Shown: piece after piece, positions 9,775 to 20,849 of the stretch
Layout of the letters: every line of letters starts with the position of its first letter
Numbering within the stretch: position 1 is the stretch's first letter
Made by a program: the position numbers and the translations under genes
Notes under the pieces: model-generated
Database searches by the model: none
What the model was told of the DNA's origin: nothing
What the model saw: only the letters and a program-made list of their open reading frames with translations
Source of the DNA: Chara braunii
Lineage: Eukaryota > Streptophyta > Charophyceae > Charales > Characeae
Direction: 5' to 3'
DNA length: 41,758 bases
Assembly: GCA_003427395.1 (NCBI GenBank)
Contig: BFEA01000297.1
Location: 420,571-462,328, forward strand

Positions 9775-11440
9775 TTATTCTCTCTGTTTTGCCCGGAAGC
9801 CTTTCTTTCGCTTTTCATTCTTGCTTCGCTTTTTCTTAGTTGTCCTCTTTTTAATCCCTAAGGGTTTCTTTGCTCCGCTGCGTCTATCACGTCGGCAGTG
9901 TTTGTTTTCCCTTTTTTCTACTCTCTGCACATTTTTTATGGCTTCTTTAATCTTACGCTTCCTTTGTTTTTTTGTCGCAGCCAACTTGACGATCTCGTAC
10001 TTCCTTTTCTTTGTGGTTTTCCGTTGGGTACCTCGGACCCGTAGGACTTTCTCTTGTCTCCTTTTCAAGGATCGCCTAGAGGACTCCCCTACTTCAGAAG
10101 TGGATGTTGCCGTAGGTTCTTCTAAGTGTTGATTAGAGGTCTCCCCTACTTGAAAAGTGGGTGCTGCGATAGGTTGTTCTAAGTGCTCATCCTTCTTCTT
10201 ACCCTTTTTTGGGTGCTTATCGACCTCATCCTTCTTCTTACCGTTATCCGTACGTGGAATAGCCTCTTTTCGGTCTTTAAATACTTTTAAGCGGGCTCCA
10301 GACACCGGTTCCTTCCATCTTGTGTCGTGTAATTCCTCTATCAAGTAGGCTCCTCCTTCTAGTCTTTTGACCACTCGGTAGGGCCCCATCCATCTGTTTG
10401 CTAGCTTCCCTGTCCATGTTTTTTCTAGTGAGGAGTCGTAGAGCAAGACTAGGTTCCCCATGGGTATGCCTTTTTGCCTGACCCGAAGATTCTTATCCCA
10501 TCTTTCTTTCTCTTTTCCTCTCTGGCGTTTGCGTCTCTCTATGGTGTCTAAAACGCTATCCTCAAGGGTTTTGGCTATTTATTTGATCCTTGCGGCCAGC
10601 AACTGCTCCCTAGTCGAGATCTCTTCCCAGTCAATCGTTTGCCAAGAGTCGATATGAAATTCTATGGGTAAGGGACAATGTCGTCCAAACCATAAGGTGT
10701 AGGGTGGGTGTCCCATAGTTGAGCGAACTGTAATGTTATCTGCCCAGACGGTGAATCTTAGATACTTCGGTCAGTTCTTCTCCTTTCCTTGGCACCATTT
10801 AGCGAGTGCGTTGACTAGAGACTGGTGCCCCCTTTCTACAGGAGCATTAGTTTGTGGATGATATGTCGTGGATAATGATACTCGTATTTCTCCTCTCTGG
10901 AGCAATTCTTGGACTTCCTTAGCCATAAACTCCGATCCCCTATCCATGACGGTCTTCCCTACGCAGCCGTACCGAGTGATATATTCGGTCAAATATCCAC
11001 TAACTGCTTTACCAGTTTTTTGACGTAGTGGTCATGCCTCGACGAATCCAGTCAAGTCGTCTCTAATGTCCATGATGTAGTTCATCCCTCCTCCTCCCTT
11101 GGGCATCTTAACTAAGTCTACGTGAACTTTTTGGCCTACCGCTGTCGGATAGGAAGGGAACAAGGACTCTTTATACTTAACTACAACCCTCTTTTGGCAT
11201 TCTACGCATGTCAGACAGTATGATTATATATCCTTATATAAATCATCCCACCAGTAAAGGTTCCTAACTTTTCCAAAAGTTTCATTTACTCCTCTATGTC
11301 CTCGTACGATGCCATCGTGAAGTTTCGCTATTATCTCCAGGCGCTCGTCCTCGTTACAGACCACTCTCATTGACATTTCGTTTTTAGGTGGTCTCTTAAA
11401 GAGATGCCCCGCCTTGAGGCAATAATGTTGAGCTTCCTTT
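9775..11440 (-). pseudogene. Gypsy integrase with Lys-rich tail
   Basis: Read on the minus strand: KAGHLFKRPPKNEMSMRV, then the HHCC zinc region (KLHDGIVRGHRG ... YCLTCVECQ). The core follows with HVDLVKMPKG, VMDRGSEF and PQTNAPVERGH. Then come VWADNITVRSTMGHPPY, FGRHCPLPIE and the GPY/F-like WMGPYRVVKRLEGGAYLIEEL (10461-10300). The C-terminus (to 9775) is a Lys/Arg-rich tail with two 19-residue repeats starting HLEQPIAAPT and HLEEPTATST. In-frame stops lie at 11224-11226, in EA-stop-PLR near 11035, at 10771-10773 and 10579-10581. A frame change against the upstream RNase H frame falls near 11440. The enzyme would insert the cDNA into chromosomes; this copy is dead. The basic tail may bind nucleic acid, which is inference. 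Confidence 0.88.
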
Positions 11441-13290
11441 CAAGCTTATCATCCAACTCGATTTCGCCTATAAGATATTGCTCTATCTTATCATACTTAC
11501 CAGTGTATAAATTCTCTAGAAATAAGGAAGTTCCTTTTGCACTGGGATCCATTTTTAAAGAAATGATGTCCATTTGTAAAAAATTGCCAATACCACTGGG
11601 CGACCCTAGGTCTCCATCTTCTAGTGGGATCCGCGAGAGACTATCGACAACTGAATTGTTGCCCCCGGATATTTGCTCCACTACGTAGTCAAACATCCTT
11701 ATATGCATGAGCCACCTAGTGATTGTAGGGTCTGTCAATGAGAAGTCTTTTTGTAAGACGGCTGCTACCGCTGTCGGATCGATCCGCAGTACGAACCTTC
11801 GCCCGTAAATATAATGTCGGAAAACATTTAAACAGTGCAGTACTCCTAGAAATTCTTTCTTAAACTGTGAGTAGTTCCTCTCAGTGACGTTTAAGGTTTA
11901 ACTCTCGAATCTGAGAGGTCTCTCGTTGCCAGCCTGGTCCTTTTGAGCCAAGACTCTACCAACGGAGGCAGGTCCCGCATCTGTACATACCACAAATGGT
12001 CGATTTTTCTCGTGTTCGAAGTAAGGGACTCCAAGAACTTAACCTCCTTCCTTAAACTCATCTTTTAGCGTTCTGACTGTATTTTCTTGTTCACTCGTCC
12101 ATTCCCACTCTACTCCTTTGCGCAATAGCTTTCTTAACGGCTCGACTTTCCCAGCGTACCCTTTTATGAAATTCCTCCAAAATCCGACCACCCCTAGGAA
12201 CTGGCGTATGTCAGTGATGTGTCGTAGGGGAGTGGGCCAGTTCATAAGCTTTTCTAACTTTGACGGGTCCGGCTGTCTGCCATCCTTGTCACATATATAT
12301 CCCAATATCTTTATAGAGGAGACTGCCCATCTGCTTTTCGTCCCGCTTACCGTGAGATTCGCGTCCTCTGACTTCATTAGTACTTTCTTGATATCTTCAA
12401 CATGGGTCGCGACGAACTTCCTCACTCCGGGTCTCACCTCCGTCTCATCTTTTTCATATGGTCCTTTGATCGGGAAATCATCCAGGAAAACCTCTACCAA
12501 GTTTGGTATAAGTTCCCCAAGAACGGCGGCCATCGCTCTCTGAAAGACTGCGACACCGTTTGTCCACCCCATCGGTACCACCATCATTTGAACTAGTCCT
12601 AACGGCGTTTGCATTGCTGTTAGATGCCTATCCCGGTAGTCAAGCGGAATCTCATCATAGCCGGAGAAAAGGTCGCACACCGAGTAAACTGAACAGCAAG
12701 TTGAGCCTTCGGGTAGGAGATCCGCGTTAGGGATGGACCCAACGTCCCTCACAGTGACCTTATTTGTTTTCTGTAAGTCCTGTATCCATCGTAGCTTTCC
12801 GTTTGATTTTCGTATGAAGAACAACCTATTGGCATAGGCGCTCTCACAAGGCTCTGCTAAGAACGTCCTTATCTTCTCCTTTAGGAAGTCTACTATCATT
12901 TCCTCTTCCTTCTGCGAACACTTCCATCCTGCGTCATTCCATGGAGTATGAGGGACCGTATAGACTCTTGCTGGTTTAGCATATCGTGGATTTATTCGCC
13001 CTCGCTCTGCGTCACAAAAAGCTACCGCCTTGTCGCATGCTTTTAATGTCTCTATTATCAATTATCTCTCATTGTCAGTTACATTTCCATCACCTATATT
13101 CATCCCCTTTATCCTATCTTCCGTAATTCTTTGCCCTTCAGTGACCTTCCGTTCTCTGATCATCTGAGTGATTTCTTCTTCAGTGATCCCTATTTCCCCG
13201 ATCCTATCATGGCTGACCGCGGCTGGCTTGACTTTTTGGGCTACAGTTTTGTATCTCTTTCCCCCGCCGTGTGAGGGAATTCCTTCAAAA
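11441..13290 (-). pseudogene. Gypsy reverse transcriptase / RNase H
   Basis: The open part 13061-12039 (340 codons) is a reverse transcriptase. It shows FLAEPCESAYANRLFFIRKS, then LRWIQDLQKTN, CDLFSGYDEIPLD, VVPMGWTNGVAVFQRAM and the catalytic VEVFLDDF (the usual YxDD is FLDD). ILGYICD and FLGVVGFWRNFIKGYA follow. Past the TAA at 12039-12041 comes RNase H: FVVCTDAGPASVGRVLAQKD, LNVTERNYSQFKKEFLGVL and a LRIDPTAV block. A second stop lies at 11898-11900. Then VEQISGGNNSVVDSLSRI leads to the integrase linker. A stop at 13062-13064 separates the RT from an N-terminal linker that contains KTVAQKVKPAAVSHDR. Confidence 0.92.
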
Positions 13291-14227
13291 AAAACAGGTT
13301 TATATATCCTCCGAACTCATCATCATCAGCCTCTTTCCCGTAGACTATTCCGTCCACCACGTACTTACTTTCTAGGTCCTCGACATCAATTTTTTTTCCT
13401 CTCACTTTATGAGGTCCCAGAGTGAGCTCATCAGATATCATTTGGCAACTTCTCGTGTTTAGTCGTCTTATATTTTGCAAGGAAATCTTATGACGCTTGT
13501 CAAATTCGTTCACGGTCTTCAAGGTGACCCTGCTACCTTCAGGTCCGTCTATGGTAACTGTCTGACTTTCGTCCCGCTTATTTTCGGTGGTGGCGTTGAC
13601 TAGTGTCAGCCATGTCCTTCCAAGGATTATTTTTGACGAACAATGGTCAACTGTAAGGATGGGTACGGTGACTTCTACTCCAGCGACCACAATCTTGGCT
13701 TTATGGCATACCCCAAGCGCGGGTTGCTTGAGTTTGTTAGCGGATATTATGGTCATAGCTACGCTCTTGTCTACCTCTAAGCCAAGGTTTCGGACCACCT
13801 TGTCCTCACAGACGGTGGATTCGGATCCGTCGTCGACTATAGCCTCCATCCCTATGTCATTGACGGTGACGTTGAGCTTTCCACTAGCAAGGACGTAAAA
13901 GTAATCGGTTCCGCCTTCAGTGGTCTCTACCCGTTTGCCTTCTTCGTTTTGTGTCGTTAGGACTGAGGTTTTCACCTCCTCTTTCTGTTGTCCAGGAGCT
14001 GTCTCTGGTAGCGGTACTTTAGTTTTCTTCATCATTCTTATTAATTCATCCGTCGCTGGGCCACAACCTGCTATAAATTCCTTGAGGGTTATAGGGATTG
14101 GCATATCCATGGCCCTTCTCAAGGATTCCCTTAAATCGACTTCGTCCAGCGAGCTTTTCAGGTGAAACTTCTTAGCCGGTTTTTTTTCTAGGGGATTGAG
14201 GTGACTTAGGCGATTCCATTTGCTCAT
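13241..14227 (-). CDS. Gypsy retropepsin-like protease ORF
   Basis: An uninterrupted 328-codon frame. The N-terminal part reads LKSSLDEVDLRESLRRAM and PIPITLKEFIAGCGPATDEL, a spacer seen upstream of the protease in related elements. The protease follows: MEAIVDDGSESTVCE has Asp-Asp-Gly-Ser where retropepsins have Asp-Ser/Thr-Gly, and KIILGRTWL is the second conserved block. It is part of a gag-pol polyprotein, not a separate gene. The frame ends through a frame change at the A8 run 13287-13294; in another frame the protein continues into the RT linker. The first two active-site residues look altered, so activity is doubtful. Confidence 0.8.
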   Translation of the reverse strand: MSKWNRLSHLNPLEKKPAKKFHLKSSLDEVDLRESLRRAMDMPIPITLKEFIAGCGPATDELIRMMKKTKVPLPETAPGQQKEEVKTSVLTTQNEEGKRVETTEGGTDYFYVLASGKLNVTVNDIGMEAIVDDGSESTVCEDKVVRNLGLEVDKSVAMTIISANKLKQPALGVCHKAKIVVAGVEVTVPILTVDHCSSKIILGRTWLTLVNATTENKRDESQTVTIDGPEGSRVTLKTVNEFDKRHKISLQNIRRLNTRSCQMISDELTLGPHKVRGKKIDVEDLESKYVVDGIVYGKEADDDEFGGYINLFFLKEFPHTAGERDTKL

Positions 14228-15345
14228 CCGTCATAGGTTGATCCTGTTCTTCTTTCTTCGTCTCGCTTGACTCGCCGACCTCGCCGAAGCCTTGGGTACG
14301 TAGGTATACCTCTCCGTTATTTACTGTCTCCTCAAACTTAATGGATTAAATTCTCATACCCGGGCTTTCTGGTGGTTCGTCGAAGTCATCCTCGAAAGTT
14401 ACTTGGGAGACCTTGGGTGCTTATTGGTCCTGGGGTTGCTCTCCTTTGCTTCATTCATTCTCCTCCTTCGGATATCCACATAAATCTTCATCGAGGGTAG
14501 GAAGGGTAACGGTTTGGCTTCATCAGCCCACATCACATACTTTCGATCGTCGACCTCAATGATACTTTCCTTGAGTGCATCCAACATCGCTTGACAATCT
14601 TTTTTTCAGTGGTCTTCATCTCCACTGTAGATGCAAGCTTTTTCGTTCCAGGTTCTCTTGGGCCAAGGGTCCCCCTTTTCACGTGCAGGCTGAACAGAGG
14701 GTTCTTCCTTCCTCTGACTACCACTTTGCAGTTTTTCCACCGTTGTCTTTAGGACTTCTATTTGTTTGGCCAGATCCTCTTCTCATTTGTCTGGCCTTTT
14801 AGCCTCTATTTCATCTTTTGGCCTCCACCTGTTATCTTTCGTGTTAGACCACTTGGAAGTTCTTCATTCTCCATCGTTCCTTTTCCAGTCTCCCCTGCTT
14901 CCTTTACTCCATTCGCCCTCGTTTTTTATTAACTCCCCTCTTCTAGGCGAGCTTGCATAGGTGTCCCTTCCTTCAACTTTGGGTCTCTTATCCTCATATC
15001 GTGATTTCCCTCCCCTTTTTTTCTGTAGTTTCTCCTTTGCCTAGGTTATCGAGAAACTTCGCAAGCTGTTGCTTCGCACTTTGGCCTTCGGTGTCATGGG
15101 CTAAAACTTTGACTTGGCCAAAAATCACCTTAGAGGGAAGATCCCTCATAATCTTCTCTCGTTTTTCTCGAGATAGAAATCATAAGAATATCCCGCACCT
15201 TTCTATTTCGCCCATAAATCCCCCTTCTACCAGAGGATTCGAATCCTTCTCATACCTTCTCGCGAACGCCACCAAACTTTCGTCCTCCTGTTTTTTCATC
15301 TCTTTGAAATCTTCTATCGAATAGGGAGAAATGGTTAACGGGTGC
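14228..15345 (-). pseudogene. Gypsy gag remnant with zinc knuckle
   Basis: On the minus strand a retrotransposon gag domain is visible: SPYSIEDFKEMKKQEDESLV then AFARRYEKDSNP. After a TGA comes FLSREKREKIMRDLPSKVIF and QSAKQQLAKFLDNLGKG. Near 14640-14590 a CX2CX4HX4C zinc knuckle reads CIYSGDEDH-stop-KKDC: the second Cys is Ser, and a TGA (14606-14608) stands where Trp is usual. Downstream, MLDALKESIIEVDDRKYVMW precedes the protease spacer, with a further stop near 14345. Homology ends about 15345, before the expected start. Gag would form the retrotransposon particle and bind its RNA. Confidence 0.8.
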
Positions 15346-15359
15346 ATATATTTTCAGGT

Positions 15360-15850
15360 CTCCTTTCAGGCAGTTCAACCACTTAAGGTTACTACACTTT
15401 CGGATTGTGTGTGGATCTATACATGGGGTTGTCCGAAACCGCCTTCAGGCAGTTCAACCACTTCAGGTTGATCCATTGCAAATGGTGGGATGGGGGTACC
15501 TAAAACCCTTTTCAGAAGCTTCAGCCACTTCAGTGGTTTCAGGTCCCCACCCGAAATTCTTGAAATGACCTAAAGTGGCGGAAACTTCTGAAAGGGGTTT
15601 CAGGTACCCCCATCCAACCATTTGGATAGGGTCACCTGAAACCCCATTCAGAAGCTTCAGCCACTTCAACGGTTTCAGGTCCCCACCTGAAATTCCTGAA
15701 ATGACCTGAAGTGGCTGAAAAAGCAGGCAAAAAAAAAAAAAAAAAAACACATAAAACTTGTCCTGCAAACCACCCGAAAGTTTTGAAATGACCTGAAGTG
15801 TCGTCAAGCCATTTCAGTGGTTTCAGACCACTTCAGAATCTTTCATTATG
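15360..15850. repeat. CACTTCAG-rich foldback repeats
   Basis: Many direct and inverted copies of CACTTCAGG/CCTGAAGTG-type words. The best structure is an imperfect inverted repeat 15479-15624: arms about 65 bp, from CAAATGGTGGGATGGGGGTA to its complement ending CCATTTG, centre near 15551. A second, looser copy follows (15630-15720), then a poly-A run (15729-15747). Similar words recur at 19005-19080. No gene is seen. Confidence 0.85.
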
Positions 15851-15928
15851 AAATTTCAAGTGGTCGTTAACCGCGAGTGCGTTCCACCGCATCGTTGTGC
15901 TCCTCATACACTGGTTGATCAGACACGC

Positions 15929-15956
15929 TCGTGTGTGTGTGTGTATGTGTGTGTGT

Positions 15957-16007
<51 letters not shown>

Positions 16008-16020
16008 GACGAGAGAGAGA
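15929..16020. repeat. (GT)n-(GA)n microsatellite
   Basis: A GT repeat passes directly into a GA repeat at about 15970. Confidence 0.95.
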
Positions 16021-16168
16021 TGGCGGACAAATAATTTATCATCGTCTGGGAGACGGTGTGCGGTTGGAAAGTTCGGATCGATGAGCGTCGGTGTGCACTG
16101 GGTCGAAGGCATGGTCGTGACATGCGCTTCTGCGACGGCGTCAAAGGAGAGAATGTCCGCTTCTATGA

Positions 16169-16497
16169 GGCCCACTGCACATCAGCGACATCACCGCTAT
16201 GGACATTGTCGCCGGTCTCGGTTTCAACGTGGGTGGTCATCTGTGCGAGGTGCTGCTGTATGTGATGAAGAAGCATCGATCATTCCAGACAAGTGGGAAG
16301 GGCCTCATCGCGACGTAGTGAGTGACATGATCCACTATCTTGTGTCCACCATAGCCAAAGAGCACTCCAGCGTCATTGAACAAACGCCTTTGTACAAGAC
16401 GTTCTTTGATCCGTCGTGGGAGGGGAGGGGTTATATGCACAAAGTCGTGCAGACATGTGGTCCGAAGGACGGCCTCAAGGTGCGGAAGTACTGAACA
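16169..16497 (+). pseudogene. Unidentified coding-like remnant
   Basis: Two plus-strand frames read like real protein and adjoin. The first, 16169-16318, gives ISDITAMDIVAGLGFNVGGH then LCEVLLYVMKKHRSFQTSGK and ends in TAG. The second, about 16312-16494, gives DVVSDMIHYLVSTIAKEHSS and TPLYKTFFDPSWEGRGYMHK and ends in TGA after LKVRKY. A single frame change near 16315 would join them. I do not recognise the family. Upstream sequence (16080-16165) may also be coding but its frame is unclear; the antisense strand is open there too. It may be a gene fragment beside the Harbinger element or part of an unknown transposon. Confidence 0.35.
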
Positions 16498-16511
16498 ATA
16501 CATGATCCGTC

Positions 16512-16578
<67 letters not shown>

Positions 16579-16600
16579 AGAGAGAGAGAGAGAGAGAGAA
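16512..16600. repeat. (GA)n microsatellite
   Basis: A nearly pure GA repeat with a few AAAG interruptions. The 16600-16870 stretch after it shows no gene. Confidence 0.95.
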
Positions 16601-16870
16601 TCATAAAGTTCAGCGTGAAAACAAATTCATGCAATTGTCAAGTACATGACGTGAAAGATTCCTAACGTTTTTGCGATTCATCTAACTTCAAGCACCCCAA
16701 AGGTTGGTCGGCGGACCACCATGCAGTCTAGCGTGATGTTGTACATGAGCAATCAATCTATCCCTGATTGCTTTGCTGGCATCTGTGCAGTGAGCCAGCG
16801 AAGCATCCTCCCATCCCCAACCCTCCTCGCAGTTGTGCACCTTGTCTCGCCTATTGATGTGACGTCGTCT

Positions 16871-18130
16871 TCACCGTCGATGACGATGCACAAGATTGTT
16901 GTCATCGTCCTCACTGCCTAAGTCCATAGTCAACAACATTGGATCGATCTCAACGTTTGCATCCATCATGAGGTTGTGCAGGATGCAAACTGCCATGAAT
17001 TCCTTGCATAGGGTCTTCATGTTGCAGATCTGTCGGCGGATGAAGTTCCGCCACACTCTTTTCAATCTCCCAAAGCATCGCTCGATAATAGATCGCGCCG
17101 CAATGTGCAACTCGTCATATTGTCGCTCACTTGTCGTCCTCGAGCTCCCTCCAACCGAAGTCATTATCCATGGCACTAGAGGATACCCTGCATCACCCAA
17201 AAGGTAGTACCTGACCTCGCCGTCGTCGTGCAACACACACACCCCACTGTGGAAGATCCCCCTCCCTTCTTGCACGTCACTGTGCATGGGCGACAAGCGC
17301 AGCAAACAAACGTCATGGACAGCCCCAAGACAACCCTCATACACATTCAAGATCCTGCCCGCGTGGTCACAACAAACTTGTGCGACGATGGAGTGGCCGC
17401 CATTCCTGTTGTAGTAGCACTCCGCTCTCGCACCCTTCGGCTTCTCTATGTGCTGGTGGGTGCAGTCGATGGCACCCACACACCCCGGAAACCCTTTTCG
17501 CTCGAAAGCGTCAAGGGTGTCCTGCAACCGTTGTCGTTGAGGGAACCCCATGATGTGGCCATACTCCTTGATGAGTGTGTCTCTCACGTCGACATTGCTT
17601 CGCTGTGCACTCGCCAACCCAACCCCAAGCGAGTGTCCGTACTGTCTATAGTACGTGCCCATAGCCCACAGACCCAACGCACAAGCAAACTTCAACGGTG
17701 CTAGCAATGGCTGCCTCCAGTTCGTGCCCTGCCTTTGGATGTGTGGTCATATGTGATCAAGGATTTTGAGGAACGGCGGACGGGGAAGACGACAAAACCT
17801 CATGAACACCTTGTCATATCATTCCCCATCCATTTGCAGATCTGACCACACACCTCCACTATGTTCCAGCACCGACAATCTACGTCTCCTTTCCGCCAGC
17901 TGATGAATCGTCTTCAATGTCGTGCATTGCGTGATATGGCTGCGCAGCAAACCTCCAGCGATAAGGGTGAGGTTGTCACCAACACCCGGTATGTGCATAG
18001 GTAATGTCGCTACTGCCTGCAACACCGTCATGATGGCGGTGGCGTTACTTTCTTGCAGAAATTTACAATGTACTGGTATAGGGAGGGCTAGAAATTGCTC
18101 TAGGAGTAGGAGACCAGAATTGTTAATATA
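16871..18130 (-). pseudogene. PIF/Harbinger transposase, copy 1
   Basis: A DDE transposase of the HARBI1/PIF type on the minus strand. The C-terminal 278 codons (17707-16871) are open and carry all three catalytic sites: Asp in GFPGCVGAIDCTHQHI, Asp in YYLLGDAGYPLVPW and Glu in SIIERCFGRLKRVWRNF. Also seen are ECYYNRNGGHS and FMAVCILHNLMMDA, typical of the family. The same frame continues upstream through TNWRQPLLAPLKFA, TGA at 17747-17749, VFMRFCRLPRPPFLKILDHI and TGA at 17819-17821. It then runs into an N-terminal segment up to about 18130. No partner Myb-like gene or convincing terminal repeat was found for this copy, so it is probably truncated. It is distinct in sequence from the transposase at 27390-30941. 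Confidence 0.88.
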
Positions 18131-18181
18131 GCATAGCTTACTACAATTAATACAATTTTTTATCACCATCAGCATCATCAT

Positions 18182-18770
18182 TAAAAAAAAAAAAAAAAAA
18201 AAAAAAAACGTCATGACTACCATCTGATCTTCCCACCCACCGTCACGAACGCATGCTTGTGCGGGATCGATATTCGTGCACGACTTCCGTTGCTGCACAA
18301 GGGGGCTTCTGAAAGTCACGGGGACGCGGACAGAGCAGATGGAGATGGATAGATGACAGGCGATGGAGAGAGATGTAGAGGCAACAGAGGAGATGACACA
18401 GACGAATCGATGACAGAGCGCGACGGGTGCGCATGTGGACTTGCGGTCCCAAAATAGTGGCGGTCCCAACACCGGAATGCGAAATTCCAAACGTCCAGCG
18501 TGGGCACTGGAAGACACCCATGGACCCGGTACCAAGCGACATTGTCGTCGCTCCACGTCGCTCACAGCTTGCCACCCAACAATGTTCGAGTACAAACCAG
18601 ATTTGGAGACACAGGATACTCATGAGCCAAAACCGATCCCTTCGGTCCCTCCTTTTTGTTAAGGCGCGGTGGGGTCTCTTTTGGAAAATGGCCGTATTGC
18701 TCGACGACCATTTTCTAGAAACCGCTTTCCATTTCCAGGCCTTTGCCGCAAACCTGTGGGGTCCACCTCT
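18182..18770. other. Poly-A run and unassigned flank
   Basis: A run of A (about 18183-18207) is followed by 560 bases in which I see no gene. A GAAAATGG/CCATTTTC inverted pair near 18675-18715 is the only structure noted. Confidence 0.5.
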
Positions 18771-18772
18771 TA

Positions 18773-18793
18773 GGGCGTCGTTCGACACTCCTC
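18773..18793 (+). repeat. Left terminal inverted repeat
   Basis: The 21-bp perfect terminal repeat; TTA stands just outside at 18770-18772. Inside it, 18878-18900 contains a hairpin AATCCTCGG/CCGAGGATT related to the hairpins at the right end. Confidence 0.75.
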
Positions 18794-19820
18794 GGGGACG
18801 CGATTCCGAGGATTCCGTCGTCGTTCCACCTGTCCTCGGAGCCGATTTTCAAAACAGAAATGTGAAAACACTCCGATGACAAATCCTCGGGCTCCGAGGA
18901 TTTCCCAGCCAAATCGTCCTCAGATCCAATGGACCTCACGAGGTCCTTTGGAGCCCGAGGATCCGCGATTATCGGAGAGAAGGTTAACAACAGTCGTATT
19001 TTTCATCACCACTTCAGGATGCAGTCTGCCTAAACAAGTGGTTTTCAGGGTCTTCGGACCTTTCACCACTTCAGGACCATTGAGGATTTTCAGACTGCCC
19101 GAAACTCTCACTTCATAATTTTCATTCCTAAATTTTCATCTACCCAATAACCGTTTGTGGATTATCGGGGTGTCGGCGGCGAGTCCAGAAGGGAAAATGG
19201 AGGTCGAAGGTGGTCCATTGGTGGTCCACCGGTCGGAAGACGGACATCGCGGGCCGTCCTCATCCAAAACGTCCACCAACGGCCTCATCGTTTTACTGTT
19301 GGCGCTGATTGGCGGGACGGCCCTGTCGGTTCGTCGGGCGATCCCACGGTGGTATCGTGGCGAGCATCAGACATCTTCGGTCGGCTCCTGGAGGGGTCCT
19401 GGTGTTCCTGTGGGCTTCCCAACGGTCGAAAATACGGATTTTGTAAGCATCCTCCGCCAGCCGGTGCTTGCAGCAATTTCGTACATTGGCGTCTTCCCTC
19501 TCGCAACGTGTGTCTCCGGTCGCCGCGATTACGACAGCGCAAGTGCGTGTTCTGTCTCGGCTGTCCTATCGTTTATGGTTGACCTGTACCACACGCTGCC
19601 TTTGCTACTGCTCGCCGTTGTGCTGATGCTTGCCGTTGTCGTCTTTCATATATGCTTTCTCGGTCGCGTTCCTAGGAGGAAACAGACGCGGCGAACGCCG
19701 AAGAGGGCCAGGAAGATGAAGAAGCTACAGATGAAGACCACGCTGTCCGTAGGGGCTGGGGGGTCGTCACGTCAACGTTGCAGCAGTGCGGAAGGCGGCA
19801 GGCGGCCGTACGATCCAACG

Positions 19821-20132
19821 ATGTACAGCCACCTGCCGTCCCACGAGATTCCGTTGCCTCCGAGTGACAACAATGGCGACGACCCCCGATCCTCAACGGT
19901 TCCTTTTGGCAGCGGTTCGACGCAGGATTGGATGGGGAGCCTGCTGTATAGACAGGCATCGACGCCGACGTACACTGATCTGTTCGAGGGGCGTACCCCG
20001 GTTGGGTATGACGCAGGACTCATAGATCTCATCTTCGGTTTGAGGTCTGGGAGTGTCAAGGACATGACGCACACCGTTCTCGTGAAACCAGCTTCTGACA
20101 CCAACTACACACCGCCTTCCTATGTAACCGGG
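19821..20132 (+). pseudogene. Harbinger Myb/SANT-like gene, 5' part
   Basis: The frame from ATG 19821 reads MYSHLPSHEIPLPPSDNNGD, then STQDWMGSLLYRQ and PVGYDAGLIDLIFGLRSGSV, and stops at TGA 20132 just inside an inserted block. From memory this matches the N-terminal region of large Myb-like proteins found with charophyte Harbinger transposases. The DNA-binding domain itself lies beyond the insertion at 22.3 kb. The frame is open upstream as far as 19155, where it encodes two hydrophobic segments (GLIVLLLALIGGTALSV; LYHTLPLLLLAVVLMLAVVV). I cannot tell whether that upstream part is coding or chance openness in GC-rich DNA. I prefer the 19821 start. Confidence 0.5.
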
Positions 20133-20345
20133 TGAACGCGCAGAATGCGCGTTCACGTTCAAACGCGCACGTTCATACCCCGAGGGCCGCTGTCATTCAC
20201 GTTCAAACGCGCTGCGCGCCACGTGGCACGAAAAAACTGAACGCGACCCCGGGGGGCACACGCGCGCATTATGGACTACGAGGTGGTGGACCTCGTTCTA
20301 AGAACCCCAAAACTGCAAAAAAAAAAAAAAAAACAGAGGCCTACC

Positions 20346-20840
20346 NNNNNNNNNNNNNNNNNNNNNNNNNNNNNNNNNNNNNNNNNNNNNNNNNNNNNNN
20401 NNNNNNNNNNNNNNNNNNNNNNNNNNNNNNNNNNNNNNNNNNNNNNNNNNNNNNNNNNNNNNNNNNNNNNNNNNNNNNNNNNNNNNNNNNNNNNNNNNNN
20501 NNNNNNNNNNNNNNNNNNNNNNNNNNNNNNNNNNNNNNNNNNNNNNNNNNNNNNNNNNNNNNNNNNNNNNNNNNNNNNNNNNNNNNNNNNNNNNNNNNNN
20601 NNNNNNNNNNNNNNNNNNNNNNNNNNNNNNNNNNNNNNNNNNNNNNNNNNNNNNNNNNNNNNNNNNNNNNNNNNNNNNNNNNNNNNNNNNNNNNNNNNNN
20701 NNNNNNNNNNNNNNNNNNNNNNNNNNNNNNNNNNNNNNNNNNNNNNNNNNNNNNNNNNNNNNNNNNNNNNNNNNNNNNNNNNNNNNNNNNNNNNNNNNNN
20801 NNNNNNNNNNNNNNNNNNNNNNNNNNNNNNNNNNNNNNNN
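20346..20840. other. Assembly gap (495 N)
   Basis: A run of N. The long reading frames that cross it have no meaning. A single additional N stands at 27773, inside the transposase. Confidence 1.
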
Positions 20841-20849
20841 ATCGTTTTA

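Larger units (their letters stand above)
6160..15345 (-). mobile_element. Ty3/gypsy LTR retrotransposon, 5'-truncated
   Basis: Read on the minus strand, the order is gag (about 15345-14400), protease, reverse transcriptase, RNase H, integrase (ending 9775), polypurine tract (9694-9674) and 3' LTR (9673-6160). Reverse transcriptase before integrase is the Ty3/gypsy order. The 5' LTR and primer-binding site are missing: gag homology stops near 15345 and foldback repeats follow. The LTR end lies inside the Helitron Rep frame, so the insertion post-dates the Helitron. The five bases outside the LTR (GGCTC, 6155-6159) are one presumed copy of the target duplication; the other copy is lost. Confidence 0.85.
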
